Made by a program: the position numbers and the translations under genes
Source: Planctomycetota bacterium
Lineage (GTDB): Bacteria; Planctomycetota; PLA2; JAEUHO01
Length of the DNA stretch: 64,000 nt
Assembly: GCA_029259775.1 (NCBI GenBank)
Contig: JAJDEN010000008.1
Coordinates: 1-64,000, forward strand
Direction of reading: 5' to 3'
Shown: positions 37,552 through 46,756 of the stretch, in pieces
How the letters are laid out: each line of letters begins with the position of its first letter
Position numbering within the stretch: the stretch's first letter is position 1
The notes under the pieces: generated by a model
Seen by the model: only the letters and a program-made list of their open reading frames with translations
Databases searched by the model: none
Told to the model about the DNA's origin: nothing

Positions 37552-38583
37552 ATGCGACTGACCAAAGCCAAGAGTTTCATCGGGCTCGACGTAGGAACCC
37601 ACTCCGTCAAGGCCGTCGAGCTGACCTGGACCAACGGTCCAGTCATCACGGGCTTCGGCTATGCCGAACTCCCGAGCCCGGACGCCGTGCCCGAGACGGT
37701 CCTCGAGCTGCTCCGCACACACGACTTCCACTCGCGTCGGGTCGTGACCTCGGTCAGCGGCAAGTCGGTCATCGTGCGTTACCTCACGATGTTCCGCATG
37801 TCGCCCGACGACTTGCGGAACGCCATCCGCTACGAGGCGGACAAGTACATTCCGTTTGACGTGGATGAGGTCGTGCTGGACTGCCAGCCCTTCGACGTCG
37901 AGGGCATCGGCAATCTCGGATCGAACGAGATGCGCGTGCTCCTGGTGGCCTGCAAGCGCGCCGTGATCGACGAACAGCTGCGCGTGCTCGCCTCCGCCGG
38001 CCTGCATCCCGAGCTCGTGGACGTGGACGTCTTCGCGCTCGGCAATGCATTCGAGCTCGCCGTCGGCGTCAACCCGGAGGCCGGGGCCCGTGTCTCGGCC
38101 CTCGTCGATGTCGGCGCCCACAAGACGAGCGTGAACCTCATGCGCGCCGGCGTCTCGCTCTTCACGCGTGAGATCCACGCGGGCGGCATGGCCTTCACGA
38201 CCGCGATCGCGAACCGCCTCGGGCTGAAGCACGGGGAGGCCGAACTCCTCAAGCGCAACCCGGGCGACGAGTACGAGCGCGTACGGCAGGCCGTCGGGCC
38301 CGCCGTCGATGACCTGGCTGCCGAAGTGCGCCTCTCGTTCGAGTACTTCGAGAACCAGTTTGACCTCGGCATCGACGAGGTATTGCTCTCAGGGGGCGGC
38401 TCGCGCCTAGTCGGTCTCGATCAGGACTTCAGCCGCATCTTCGACCGTCCCACGCTGGCGTGGGATCCCACCGGTGATTTCCCGATCGCCGCCGGCAGCG
38501 TTGACGTCGACCAGTTGAACCTCCACGTACCGGAGCTGGCCGTCGCGGTCGGCCTCGCGTCGCGGGTCCAGAAGTACAGGTAG
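37552..38583 (+). CDS. pilM: Type IV pilus assembly protein PilM
   Basis: Actin-like ATPase that sits on the cytoplasmic side and binds the N-terminus of PilN, 343 aa. IGLDVGTHSVKAVEL near residue 10, VNLMRAGVSLFTREI, and LLSGGGSRLVGLDQDF are the usual phosphate and adenosine loops. The ATG at 37552 precedes MRLTKAKSFIGLDVG; earlier in-frame ATGs (37402, 37525) lack homology. First of the pilM-N-O order. The 274-bp gap upstream shows a CCCGC-TTAC-GCGGG hairpin (37363-37376) and nothing else. Confidence 0.93.
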   Translation: MRLTKAKSFIGLDVGTHSVKAVELTWTNGPVITGFGYAELPSPDAVPETVLELLRTHDFHSRRVVTSVSGKSVIVRYLTMFRMSPDDLRNAIRYEADKYIPFDVDEVVLDCQPFDVEGIGNLGSNEMRVLLVACKRAVIDEQLRVLASAGLHPELVDVDVFALGNAFELAVGVNPEAGARVSALVDVGAHKTSVNLMRAGVSLFTREIHAGGMAFTTAIANRLGLKHGEAELLKRNPGDEYERVRQAVGPAVDDLAAEVRLSFEYFENQFDLGIDEVLLSGGGSRLVGLDQDFSRIFDRPTLAWDPTGDFPIAAGSVDVDQLNLHVPELAVAVGLASRVQKYR

Positions 38584-38588
38584 CAATC

Positions 38589-39341
38589 ATGATCCAGATC
38601 AATCTGCTTCCCCCCGAGTACCGACCCCGCACCGGCACGCCGATGGCGCGCTTCGTGGCCATCGTCGTCGGCATCGTGATGGTTCTCAGTGCCGGGGGCG
38701 CCTACGCCTACACGCACTTCATCGAGCTGTCCAAGGTCCGTGAGCTGAAGCGCTCGCGCAGCGAGGAAGTCACGAGCACCGAGATGCAGCGCGATCGCTC
38801 GCAGCGCCTCCAACAGGAGATCGACAGCTACGAGCAGCGTCGTCACGCCATCCTGACCATCAACCGCTCGCGCACCCTGTGGTCGCGCAAGCTGGACCAG
38901 TTCTTCGAGGTTGTCACCAGCCGCGACGCCGACGACTCCTCCGCCCTGTGGCTCGAGGAGATCGAGGTGCCGGTCAAGATCGTCACGATGCGCCGACGCC
39001 CGAAGAAGAAGAAGCGCAAGAAGGACGCGCCCGTCGAGCCGGCCGCGCAGTTCAAGTTCGAGGGCTACATGGCGATGGCCAACGACGCCGAGGCGCCCGC
39101 TCTGCTGAGCGCGTTCCACAAGGCCCTCACCGGTGATCCCGAGAACACCGATTCGACGACGGACTTCTTCGCGGAGTTCATGTCCATCAGCAACCCCAAC
39201 ATCGAGATGCTGCGCCAGCGCCGGCGCGCCCTCGAGACTCTGGTGCCGCCGCGCGTGGGTGTCTTCACCTACGAGTTGGGGCTGCGTCCTCCGGTCATCG
39301 ACAAGAAGGCCCTGGCCCGCAAGAACCAGGCCAGGAAGTAG
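38589..39341 (+). CDS. pilN: PilN-like pilus alignment-complex protein
   Basis: 250-aa bitopic membrane protein. The N-terminus MIQINLLPPEYRPR is the PilN signature that docks into PilM, followed by a transmembrane helix (FVAIVVGIVMVLSAGGAYAY, about 22-41), a coiled-coil (KRSRSEEVTSTEMQRDRSQR and LQQEIDSYEQRRHA) and a periplasmic alpha/beta domain. A strongly basic patch RRRPKKKKRKK at about 137-147 interrupts the periplasmic part, which is unusual. Starts five bases after the pilM stop. Confidence 0.88.
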   Translation: MIQINLLPPEYRPRTGTPMARFVAIVVGIVMVLSAGGAYAYTHFIELSKVRELKRSRSEEVTSTEMQRDRSQRLQQEIDSYEQRRHAILTINRSRTLWSRKLDQFFEVVTSRDADDSSALWLEEIEVPVKIVTMRRRPKKKKRKKDAPVEPAAQFKFEGYMAMANDAEAPALLSAFHKALTGDPENTDSTTDFFAEFMSISNPNIEMLRQRRRALETLVPPRVGVFTYELGLRPPVIDKKALARKNQARK

Positions 39342-39350
39342 GAGTTCGAC

Positions 39351-40835
39351 GTGTCGAATCTCAGCGAACGCCAACTGCTCTGCTTGACGATCGGGGTCGC
39401 CGCACTCCTGACCGCCGGGCTCCTCTACCTCGTGTTCGACGATCGCGGTGAGATCGAGGGCATCGAGGATGAGATTTCCGCCCTGGACTCGCGCCTGCAG
39501 ACGGCCGAGATCGAGCGGCGGAAGATCCCCGCGCGGGAAGACAAGGTGCTGCAGTTCCGCGCCGTGGAGCCGCTCGAACTGAGCGTGCTGCCCCGCGAAC
39601 AGCAGATCTCCGACTTCCACCGCGACCTCAGCTCGTTCCTCACCTCCGCCGGTATCGGCTTCCAGGAGTTGCCGGAAAGCAGCCCCGAGGACAGCGAACT
39701 GGCCAAGGGCATCCGCGTCACGCGCAACCGCATGAAGGGCCGCGGCGTCGCCGGAGCCATCCTGAAGCTGATCAACAACATCGAGAACGACGGCCGCCTG
39801 GTCGCCGTGAAGGGCTTCAAGGTCTCAGGCGGCGAGGCGGACCGCGACGATGCCGACGCACCCGTGCTGCACGACTTCGAGCTCGAGCTCGAGACGTACT
39901 TCTACCGTCCGCAGCGCGGCGCCATCCGGCGCGAGCACATCCCCGGCGCCGAAGAGCGCCTGCAGGATCCGAAGATGCGCGCAGCGATCGCTGCGTTCCA
40001 GCCGGAGCGGCCCGATACCTACGTCCTGCGTCCCTCGGTCGGTCGCCGCGACCCGCTCGTCGATCCCCGCAAGGAAGCCGAGACGATCGATCCGGCGGTC
40101 CTCCAGGACCAGCTGCGCAAGGAAGAGGCCATCGTCATCGAGATGGAGAACCGCTACCGCGAGGTCGCGGAGCTCCTCGAGAAGGAGAAGGCCCTCGAGC
40201 GCGTGGGCGACATGTTCCGCCTGGACCGCATCCGGCGCGAGATCGACGAGAAGATCAACGACCTGCGTGCGCGCCTGGAGCACACGGCCGCAACCAAGGC
40301 CGTGCAGATCGCCGAGCTCCGTGCCCGCATCGACATCATCCTCGAGAGCCTCAACCGCGTGCGTTCGACGCGCGCGCCCAAGGAGGTCGTCGTGACACGC
40401 TCCGTGGCCGAGAAGGTCATGGAAGAGCTGCAGAAGCTCTTCGAAGAGGGCAAGTACAACGAGATCGACGCACTCGGTCAGAGCTGGATGAGCTTCCTGC
40501 GTGCCAAGCAGGTGATGCCCGAGGCGCAGGCCGTGCTCGAGCAGATCAAGGCCGTGCGTGCCAAGGGCAAGGTCCTTGGCGAGTTCGACGGCATGAGCTT
40601 CGAGATCAGCGGTGTGATCGTCGACCACGAGAACCCGCAGCGGAGCCTGGCGAACGTGAACGGCAAGTCCGTGCGCGCCGGCGATGCGATCGATGCCAAG
40701 GGTCGCGTGAAGATCCACCGGGTCGAGCGGCACACGGTCTACTTCGCCTACAAGGGCGAGATCATCAAGCACGTGGTCGGCCGCAAGAAGGTCGCCACCA
40801 AGCGCGGCAAGCGCTCTTCGCGCAAGCGTAGGTAG
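39351..40835 (+). CDS. pilO: PilO-like protein fused to a PilP/GspC-like C-terminal domain
   Basis: 494 aa. N-terminal anchor LCLTIGVAALLTAGLLYLVF, coiled-coil, and a PilO-type alpha/beta domain (EQQISDFHRDLSSFLTSAGI, ILKLINNIENDGRLVAVKGF) occupy about the first 190 residues. A long helical region (about 240-390) follows. The last 90 residues (FDGMSFEISGVIVDHENPQR, AGDAIDAKGRVKIHRVERHT, VYFAYKGEIIKHVVG) look like the beta-rich PilP/GspC homology region that contacts the secretin. A separate pilP gene is absent, which supports a fusion. GTG start ten bases after pilN. Confidence 0.8.
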   Translation: MSNLSERQLLCLTIGVAALLTAGLLYLVFDDRGEIEGIEDEISALDSRLQTAEIERRKIPAREDKVLQFRAVEPLELSVLPREQQISDFHRDLSSFLTSAGIGFQELPESSPEDSELAKGIRVTRNRMKGRGVAGAILKLINNIENDGRLVAVKGFKVSGGEADRDDADAPVLHDFELELETYFYRPQRGAIRREHIPGAEERLQDPKMRAAIAAFQPERPDTYVLRPSVGRRDPLVDPRKEAETIDPAVLQDQLRKEEAIVIEMENRYREVAELLEKEKALERVGDMFRLDRIRREIDEKINDLRARLEHTAATKAVQIAELRARIDIILESLNRVRSTRAPKEVVVTRSVAEKVMEELQKLFEEGKYNEIDALGQSWMSFLRAKQVMPEAQAVLEQIKAVRAKGKVLGEFDGMSFEISGVIVDHENPQRSLANVNGKSVRAGDAIDAKGRVKIHRVERHTVYFAYKGEIIKHVVGRKKVATKRGKRSSRKRR

Positions 40836-41186
40836 GTCGGTCGGCGCCCGCCGCCGGAGTGTCCACACGGCTGGACACGCCCTCCCGCACGAAAACGAAC
40901 GGAACCCCTTGCATGTCAAGGGGTTCCGTTCGTTTTGCCCGATCGGACCGTAGCGAAATGTCTCCGTACGGTCATGGAGGGGCGCCCGGCGGGCCTCAAT
41001 TCGGTTGGGTCACCCCAACATGCGGGCACGGGCCCTTGGTCAGTCGCACGGGATGGGCTTTACTTCGATCCAGAGCCGACCGACCCCAGGGCGATGAGGG
41101 TCCCCACCATCGGTGGGGGCCAACGAGGAAGGCTCGACAAGCCGCGCAACTCCAGGGAGGGAGGAGCCGGCGAAGGAGATCACGCC
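40836..41186 (+). other. 351-bp gap between pilO and pilQ with four hairpins
   Basis: No gene. It holds GTGTCCA-CACGGC-TGGACAC (40859-40878), the 20-bp hairpin at 40892-40936, GACCGTA / TACGGTC (40947-40976 region) and CCCCACC-ATC-GGTGGGG (41102-41118). The spacing suggests separate transcription of pilQ, with a promoter somewhere after the terminator; no consensus match could be fixed. Confidence 0.4.
40892..40936. terminator. Perfect 20-bp terminator hairpin after pilO
   Basis: Arms AAAACGAACGGAACCCCTTG (40892-40911) and CAAGGGGTTCCGTTCGTTTT (40917-40936) around a five-base CATGT loop. The outer A and T tracts make a bidirectional intrinsic terminator. Confidence 0.9.
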
Positions 41187-43130
41187 ATGCGTTGCGCCCG
41201 TGTATCGCTGTTGTTGTTCGTTTTCGTGGCAGCGTCCCTGCTGCTCGTTGGCGGTCCCGCCCTGGCCAAGGATGACGCCGACCCCGACAGCTACCGCGCC
41301 TTCGATGTCGGCGGCGGCCTCGTGACGCTCGACGTCCAGGACGCCCCCTTCGGTGAGGTCATCCGTGAGCGCATCCAGCCGCGCACACGTGTGAACATCC
41401 AGGTCTCGCCGGCCGCGGCGGATCTGCCCGTCACCTTGAAGGTCGTGGACCTCCACTGGGTGCTCGCGCTCGACGCGATGACCGAGAAGGTCGGCGGCTT
41501 CATGGTGCGCCGCGCGCCCAACCTCCTGAAGATCGAGCGACCGAAGCCGATCACCATCGCGTTCGATGACGAGAACATCCGTACCGTCATCACGCGCATC
41601 GCCGACTACGCCGGCGCGAACGTCATCGTGTCGCCCAAGGTCGAGGGCACCATCACACTCAACCTGAACGAGACGCCTTGGCAGGCGGCCCTCGAGCAGG
41701 TGGTCCGCACCGTGGGCAAGTACGCGCTGGTCGAAGAGGACTTCGGCATCCTGCGCGTCGTGCCGCGCGACGAGCTCGAGCTCGAGACGGACTACTACCG
41801 CTTCCGCTACATGCGTCCCCCCCCCGTCTACCGCGGTGTGATGGCGACGACAGCGGGCGGCACGGGCGCCAGCTCGGACTCCAGCGGCGGCAGCGCCGGT
41901 GGTGGCGGCTCCGGAGGCCTGATCTACGACGGTGAGCCCTTCAAGCCCACGGACGACCCGGCGACGATCACCGACTACTTCCCGATCATCAAGGCCCTGC
42001 AGCAGATCGTCGATGCCGACGAGGGCGGCAGTGTCATGTACGACCCGCAGGAGAACGCCATCGTCTTCCGCGGGACGAAGCCCCGCATCCGCAAGCTCAA
42101 GGCCATGGTTTCGCAGCTCGATGTCGAGCCGCCCCAGGTCTTCATCGACATGAACTTCATCGTCACGTCCAACAACGACTCGCTCGACATCGGCCTCAAG
42201 GCCGGTGAGAGCAGCGTCGGTGCCAGCCTCAGTGGGGCCGACATCCTGCACATGCTGCCTTTCAATGCAGGCGGCGGCGGTGGCGGTCTCGCCAACGCTC
42301 TCTCGGGCACGGCCTTCCCTTCGCCCGCGAGCTCCGCATTCACGTACGGAACGCTCACCACCAGCGAGACTTCGCTGCTCTGGAGTGCGCTCCAGCGCGA
42401 CACCTCGTCGCGCATCGTCCAGGCACCGAAGCTCCTCGCGCTGGACAACCAGTCCGCGACGATCTTCATCGGCGAGACCATTCGCTACGCCCGCACCACA
42501 GCCGCCACCAACCAGAATGGTGGCCTCCAGTTCTCCGTCGAGGAGGACCCGAACAGCCCGGTCAGCGTGGGATTCCAGCTCTTGGTCATTCCCCACGTCG
42601 TCCCGGGTGAGAAGAAGATCCGGATGACGGTCATTCCCGAGCGCCGCGCCCTCACAGGCGTGGGTCCGCTTCCGGGATTCGATCGCATCAACGTTTCCGG
42701 GCAGTTCATCGACTTGCCCCGCGTCCAGTCCAGCACCCTCGTGACCCACATGATCCTGCGCGACAATCAGACCGCGGTGATCGGAGGACTGCTCGAAGAC
42801 CGTGACGTGGAGCGCGTGGACAAGATCCCCTTCCTGGGCGACCTGCCGTTCGCAGGCCTGCTCTTCCAGGGACGCGGGACGACCACGGTCAAGGAACACC
42901 TGCTCATCACGATTACTCCGCGGATCCTTACCGGCACCGACGCCGTCAACTGCACCATCACGGATGAGTTGGCGGGTCGCGATCGGAAGGTGGCCACGGA
43001 GTGGAGCGATCTCGAGGGACGCGCGGTCCGTTGGCCAGGCATGAACGGCACGCCGCCGGCTGACGCCGGCCAGCCCGCTCCCCCTCCCCCGGCGGTTCGC
43101 GAAAGCGTGCCGGTCGCTCCGAGCAGGTAG
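41187..43130 (+). CDS. pilQ: Secretin, PilQ/GspD type
   Basis: Outer-membrane channel subunit, 647 aa. Signal peptide MRCARVSLLLFVFVAASLLL cleaved after PALA (about residue 27), an N0/STN-like domain (VTLDVQDAPFGEVIRERI), an N1-type repeat (PITIAFDDENIRTVITRIAD, VIVSPKVEGTITLNLNETPW), a Gly/Ser linker (SSDSSGGSAGGGGSGG), another N domain, and the secretin core ending in VDKIPFLGDLPFAGLLFQGR (about 542-560) and EHLLITITPRIL. AAGGAG eight bases before the ATG at 41187 fixes the start. It pairs with the PilMNO(P) genes just upstream. Confidence 0.93.
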   Translation: MRCARVSLLLFVFVAASLLLVGGPALAKDDADPDSYRAFDVGGGLVTLDVQDAPFGEVIRERIQPRTRVNIQVSPAAADLPVTLKVVDLHWVLALDAMTEKVGGFMVRRAPNLLKIERPKPITIAFDDENIRTVITRIADYAGANVIVSPKVEGTITLNLNETPWQAALEQVVRTVGKYALVEEDFGILRVVPRDELELETDYYRFRYMRPPPVYRGVMATTAGGTGASSDSSGGSAGGGGSGGLIYDGEPFKPTDDPATITDYFPIIKALQQIVDADEGGSVMYDPQENAIVFRGTKPRIRKLKAMVSQLDVEPPQVFIDMNFIVTSNNDSLDIGLKAGESSVGASLSGADILHMLPFNAGGGGGGLANALSGTAFPSPASSAFTYGTLTTSETSLLWSALQRDTSSRIVQAPKLLALDNQSATIFIGETIRYARTTAATNQNGGLQFSVEEDPNSPVSVGFQLLVIPHVVPGEKKIRMTVIPERRALTGVGPLPGFDRINVSGQFIDLPRVQSSTLVTHMILRDNQTAVIGGLLEDRDVERVDKIPFLGDLPFAGLLFQGRGTTTVKEHLLITITPRILTGTDAVNCTITDELAGRDRKVATEWSDLEGRAVRWPGMNGTPPADAGQPAPPPPAVRESVPVAPSR

Positions 43131-43241
43131 GCAGCCCGGGACCGTCCCGGCGTCTCGACAGGTCGGGACGCCATGACACCTCGGTCCCTTGAACTCCCGT
43201 GACGCAGGCGTGGGTCCTGCGCCGCGGGGGAGTACGCCTAC

Positions 43242-45929
43242 ATGACCTCCGAAGAACCTGAAGCGGGCGCGCCGCGAAAGCGCCCCCGCCGTCGCCGCCG
43301 TCGTACCCCCACGAGCGAGGATGACGCGCGGCGTCAATCTGCAGAAGGCCGGCCGGCCGAGCCGACCGAAGGTGGCGGTGCGTCTGCCGAGCCCTTCGAT
43401 CCGCCGCCGCCTCCTGCCGAAGCGCCTGCCGAAGAGACCGCTGCCGGACGGCCCAAGCGTGGCCGTTCGGGTGGCCGCGCCGAGGGCGAGGCCAGGCCGC
43501 GCGCGTCCGATGGTGGGTCCGATGGCGAGTCCGACGGGGACGCCAAGCCTCGCAAGCGCCGCGCACGTCGCCGCCGAGGCGGGCGGGGCCGCGGTCGCAA
43601 GAGCGCCGAGGACGGCGCGCAGGACGGCGCCCGCGACGAGGCCTCTGGTGAGAGGGCCTCCCGCGAGAAGGCCCCCCGCAGCCGGGGCAGGCCGTCGGGG
43701 GACGCTCCCGAGGCCGCGCCGGCCGAGGTGGTACTCGACGCAGACGGCAATCCGGTCAAGGCGAAGCGCAAGCGCCCCAAGCGGGCGCGCCGTCGGCGCG
43801 TGAGCGACGACGCGGACCGCTCCGATGCGGGCACCGCGGCGGCTGAGGGCGGGGATTCGGCAGAGGATGGCAAGCCGGCCTCCTCCCGCTCCCGCCGGAA
43901 GCGGGGCGGTCGCGGCGAGAAGCGCAAGCGCGGCGAGAGCAGCAAGGAAGGCCGTCGCGAGGGCAGCAAGGATGGCCGCCGTGAGGGTCGCAAGGACTCC
44001 GACGGCCGGGGAGACCGCAAGCGTCGTGATGGACGCCGCGAGGGTCGTCGCGACGGTCGCCATGTGCGCGATCCGCGGGCCATCGACATCGTGCCCCGGG
44101 CCCCCTCGCCGGAGGACATGGCCAAGGAGAAGGTCCTGCTCGTGAACGCGACGGACCGCGAGGAGGCGCGTATCGCCCTCCTGGTGGACGGTGTGCTCGA
44201 GGAGGTCTACGTCGAGACGTCGGCCGCCGAGCGATCCTCGGCCGGCAACATCTACCGCGGCCGTGTCCAGAACGTGGAGCGTGGCATCGGTGCCGCGTTC
44301 GTCGACCTGGGCCGCGGGCTCACGGGCTTCCTGCACGCTTCGGACCTGCCGCTCAAGGACGGCGAGGAGCGCGAGGAAGACGTCACCAAGCGCATCACGC
44401 CTGGCGACGAAGTCATCGTGCAGGTCACGCGCGACAGCATCGGTCGCAAGGGTCCGGCGCTCACAGGACGCATCTCCTTCCCCGGCCGCTACCTCGTCCT
44501 GATGCCGTTCACCGCGCGCAGTGGGATCTCGCGTCGCATTCCCCAGGGTTCCGAGCGAGATCGCGTACGCAAGCTCCTGCGCAAGCTCGAGGTGCCGGAA
44601 GGCATGGGCGTCATCGTGCGCACGGCGAGCGAGACGACCGACCTGGCCGCGCTCGACGCGGATCTCGGCCATCTGTTGAAGGAGTGGGACTTCATCGAGC
44701 GCAAGGCCGCGGAGCCGGGCCAGCCGGGCGTGCTGCGTGGCGAGAGCGATCTCGCCGAGCGCAGTGTGCGCGACATCATGCCCAGCGACGTCACGCGGAT
44801 CGTCGTGGACAAGGACGACATCGCGGGCCGCATCCATCGCCTCCTGCGCGTCTGGTACCCCTCGGCCGCCGCGGCGGCCGACGAGGCGGGCCACATCGCC
44901 GTGCGTACAGCGGCGGCTGCCATGGACGCCCCGCTGGGAGAGATCGAGGCGCAGCGCGAGGAAGCGGCAGCCGACCCGGATCCCCTTCCGGACACGGACA
45001 CGGACACGGACACGGACACGGTCGCGGAAGCGGACGCCGACACGGACACCGACACGGACACCGACACGGACACCGACACCGACACGGGAGCGGACGCGGG
45101 TGACGCCGCCAAGGACGACGCGCCCGCTGACGAGCCGCAGGAGACGGAGGCCCAGCACCTCGAGCGCCTCACGCGCGTCGCGCGTGCCATGCCGGAGGTC
45201 GAGTTGCACACCGAGCAACTGCCCCTCTTCCACAAGTACGGCGCCGAGACGCAGCTCGAGGACGCCTTCCGGCGCTCGACGCGCCTGCCCGCCGGCGGTT
45301 CGATCGTCATCGACCAGACGGAGGCACTCGTCGCCGTCGACGTGAACTCGGGTCGCCTCACCGACGAGAGTGATCCGGAGAAGACGGCGCTGGTCACGAA
45401 CCTTGAAGCGGTGAAGGAGACGGCGCGCCAGCTGCGCCTGCGCGACCTGGGTGGCCTCGTCGTGATCGACTTCATCGACATGCGCGACCGCAAGTCACGC
45501 CGCGAGGTCGAGACCGAGCTCAAGGATGCGCTATCCGGCGACCGTGCGCGGATCCGGATGGGCCGCATGGGCCCCTTCGGCCTCGTGGTCCTGTCGCGCC
45601 AGCGCATCCGGCAGGCGCTCTCCCGGGTGACCACCGACCCGTGCGTGGACTGTGGCGGCACCGGCTTCGTGCGCCAGATCTCAGGCCTCGGCCTGCGGGT
45701 CCTGCGGGAGATGCGGGCCCGGGTCGCTCGCTCGCGAGGCCGCGGAGGCCTCGGCGTGCGTGCGCCGCAGGAGGTCGTGAGCTGGGTCAAGAAGAACCGG
45801 CCGATGGTGCTGAAGGAGCTCCGGAAGAGCTGCAACGGCCCGATCACGCTCGAAGCGGATCCGCGTCTAGCCGTAGATGGCTGGGCCATGAAGGGCCTGC
45901 CTCCCGAGGGCGCGGAGGACGCGGACTAG
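43242..45929 (+). CDS. rng: Ribonuclease E/G family protein with long N-terminal extension and internal DT-rich insert
   Basis: Endoribonuclease of 895 aa. Residues 1-285 are low-complexity Arg/Glu/Ala/Gly/Pro-rich sequence, replacing the C-terminal scaffold found in enterobacterial RNase E. The catalytic half then follows: S1 domain NIYRGRVQNVERGIGAAFVD (about 335-355), 5'-sensor and RNase H-like parts, TEALVAVDVNSGRLTDES (about 690) and LVVIDFIDMRD (about 741) carrying the Mg2+ Asp residues, and the zinc link DPCVDCGGTGFV (about 798-809). Between VRTAAAAMDAPLGEIEAQRE and LERLTRVARAMPEVELHTEQ lies an insert of about 60 residues dominated by DT repeats. Catalytic residues are intact. Followed by rplU-rpmA-obg, as in many bacteria. 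Confidence 0.93.
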   Translation: MTSEEPEAGAPRKRPRRRRRRTPTSEDDARRQSAEGRPAEPTEGGGASAEPFDPPPPPAEAPAEETAAGRPKRGRSGGRAEGEARPRASDGGSDGESDGDAKPRKRRARRRRGGRGRGRKSAEDGAQDGARDEASGERASREKAPRSRGRPSGDAPEAAPAEVVLDADGNPVKAKRKRPKRARRRRVSDDADRSDAGTAAAEGGDSAEDGKPASSRSRRKRGGRGEKRKRGESSKEGRREGSKDGRREGRKDSDGRGDRKRRDGRREGRRDGRHVRDPRAIDIVPRAPSPEDMAKEKVLLVNATDREEARIALLVDGVLEEVYVETSAAERSSAGNIYRGRVQNVERGIGAAFVDLGRGLTGFLHASDLPLKDGEEREEDVTKRITPGDEVIVQVTRDSIGRKGPALTGRISFPGRYLVLMPFTARSGISRRIPQGSERDRVRKLLRKLEVPEGMGVIVRTASETTDLAALDADLGHLLKEWDFIERKAAEPGQPGVLRGESDLAERSVRDIMPSDVTRIVVDKDDIAGRIHRLLRVWYPSAAAAADEAGHIAVRTAAAAMDAPLGEIEAQREEAAADPDPLPDTDTDTDTDTVAEADADTDTDTDTDTDTDTDTGADAGDAAKDDAPADEPQETEAQHLERLTRVARAMPEVELHTEQLPLFHKYGAETQLEDAFRRSTRLPAGGSIVIDQTEALVAVDVNSGRLTDESDPEKTALVTNLEAVKETARQLRLRDLGGLVVIDFIDMRDRKSRREVETELKDALSGDRARIRMGRMGPFGLVVLSRQRIRQALSRVTTDPCVDCGGTGFVRQISGLGLRVLREMRARVARSRGRGGLGVRAPQEVVSWVKKNRPMVLKELRKSCNGPITLEADPRLAVDGWAMKGLPPEGAEDAD
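44991..45086 (+). repeat. GACACG/GACACC hexamer arrays inside rng
   Basis: Five GACACG units (44991-45020), an 18-base interruption, then eight mixed GACACG/GACACC units (45039-45086). They are read as DT repeats. Confidence 0.9.
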
Positions 45930-46057
45930 ACCGAGCGGCGCCCCGGAGCGCTGCCCGCGCTGACCAGATCCGACAGACAGCCCGAAATCCGCTTTGGGCC
46001 CGCGCCGGACAGATCTAATCTCTCGGGCTTCCCCCCGGAATTCGACAGGACTTCACC

Positions 46058-46366
46058 ATGTACGCCGTCATCCACGATCGAGGCAAGCAGTACACCGTCA
46101 AGGCGGGCGAGCGCGTACGCGTGGACCTCATGAACGTCGAGGCCGGCAGCGAGGTGGTCTTCGACCGCGTCCTCCTGGTCGGCGGCGACGCCACGCGCGT
46201 TGGTACCCCGACTGTTGAGGGTGTGGCCGTCAAGGGCACGGTCCTCGGCATGCACAAGGATCGCAAGATCATCGTCTTCAAGAAGAAGCGCCGGCAGAAG
46301 TACCGCCGCAAGCAAGGGCACCGTCAGCGGTACACCGACATCAAGGTGGACTCCATCCAGGGGTAG
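46058..46366 (+). CDS. rplU: 50S ribosomal protein L21
   Basis: 102 aa. MYAVIHDRGKQYTVKAGERV at the N-terminus and FKKKRRQKYRRKQGHRQRYT near the C-terminus are standard L21 sequences. CAGGA lies nine bases before the ATG. The 128-bp gap after rng may hold its own promoter (TCTAAT at 46014-46019), though no clear -35 fits. Part of rng-rplU-rpmA-obg. Confidence 0.98.
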   Translation: MYAVIHDRGKQYTVKAGERVRVDLMNVEAGSEVVFDRVLLVGGDATRVGTPTVEGVAVKGTVLGMHKDRKIIVFKKKRRQKYRRKQGHRQRYTDIKVDSIQG

Positions 46367-46473
46367 TGGCTGCATGGCCACCCCAGAGACGGTCGCTCGC
46401 GCAGCGGCCACGCAATCGTCAGGGCCCGCTCGTCCCGTGAGGGCAGGCCGCAGAAGAAGAGGACGTATTCGCC

Positions 46474-46728
46474 ATGGCACATAAGAAGGGTCAGGGTTCC
46501 TGCCGCAACGGGCGGGACAGCAACCCCAAGTACCGCGGCATCAAGAAGTACGCCGGTGAGCGCGTGGCCTCGGGCTACATCCTCGTGCGCCAGCTCGGCT
46601 CGCGCTTCAAGCCGGGCAACGGCGTACGCATGGGCAATGACTACACGCTTTACGCCGTGCGCGAAGGCGTGGTCAAGTACCAGAGCAACCGCAAGGTCCA
46701 CGTCATCGACGCACCGACCCCGGCGTAG
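46474..46728 (+). CDS. rpmA: 50S ribosomal protein L27
   Basis: 84 aa. [20 protein letters not shown] and [18 protein letters not shown] are canonical; the N-terminal tail reaches the peptidyl transferase centre. AAGAAGAGG precedes the ATG. The gene ends within the first copy of a 14-base tandem repeat, so the last residues (DAPTPA) may derive from it. Confidence 0.98.
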   Translation: MAHKKGQGSCRNGRDSNPKYRGIKKYAGERVASGYILVRQLGSRFKPGNGVRMGNDYTLYAVREGVVKYQSNRKVHVIDAPTPA

Positions 46729-46756
46729 CGACCCCGGCGTAGCGACCCCGGCGTGG
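46715..46756 (+). repeat. 14-bp tandem repeat across the rpmA stop
   Basis: Three copies of CGACCCCGGCGTAG (third ends TGG). The first includes the rpmA stop codon. Downstream, at 46796-46821, GACAGGGCCACCA occurs twice in tandem, followed by GATAGGGAC. Confidence 0.85.

Noticed and set aside
40836..41186. c-di-GMP riboswitch upstream of pilQ
   Set aside because: Several hairpins but no GEMM-type core sequence.
41040..45233. 1397-aa minus-strand open frame opposite pilQ and rng
   Set aside because: Antisense shadow of two confirmed genes in GC-rich DNA; the sequence is Val/Arg/Gly-rich with RVRVRV runs from the hexamer repeat and has no domain.
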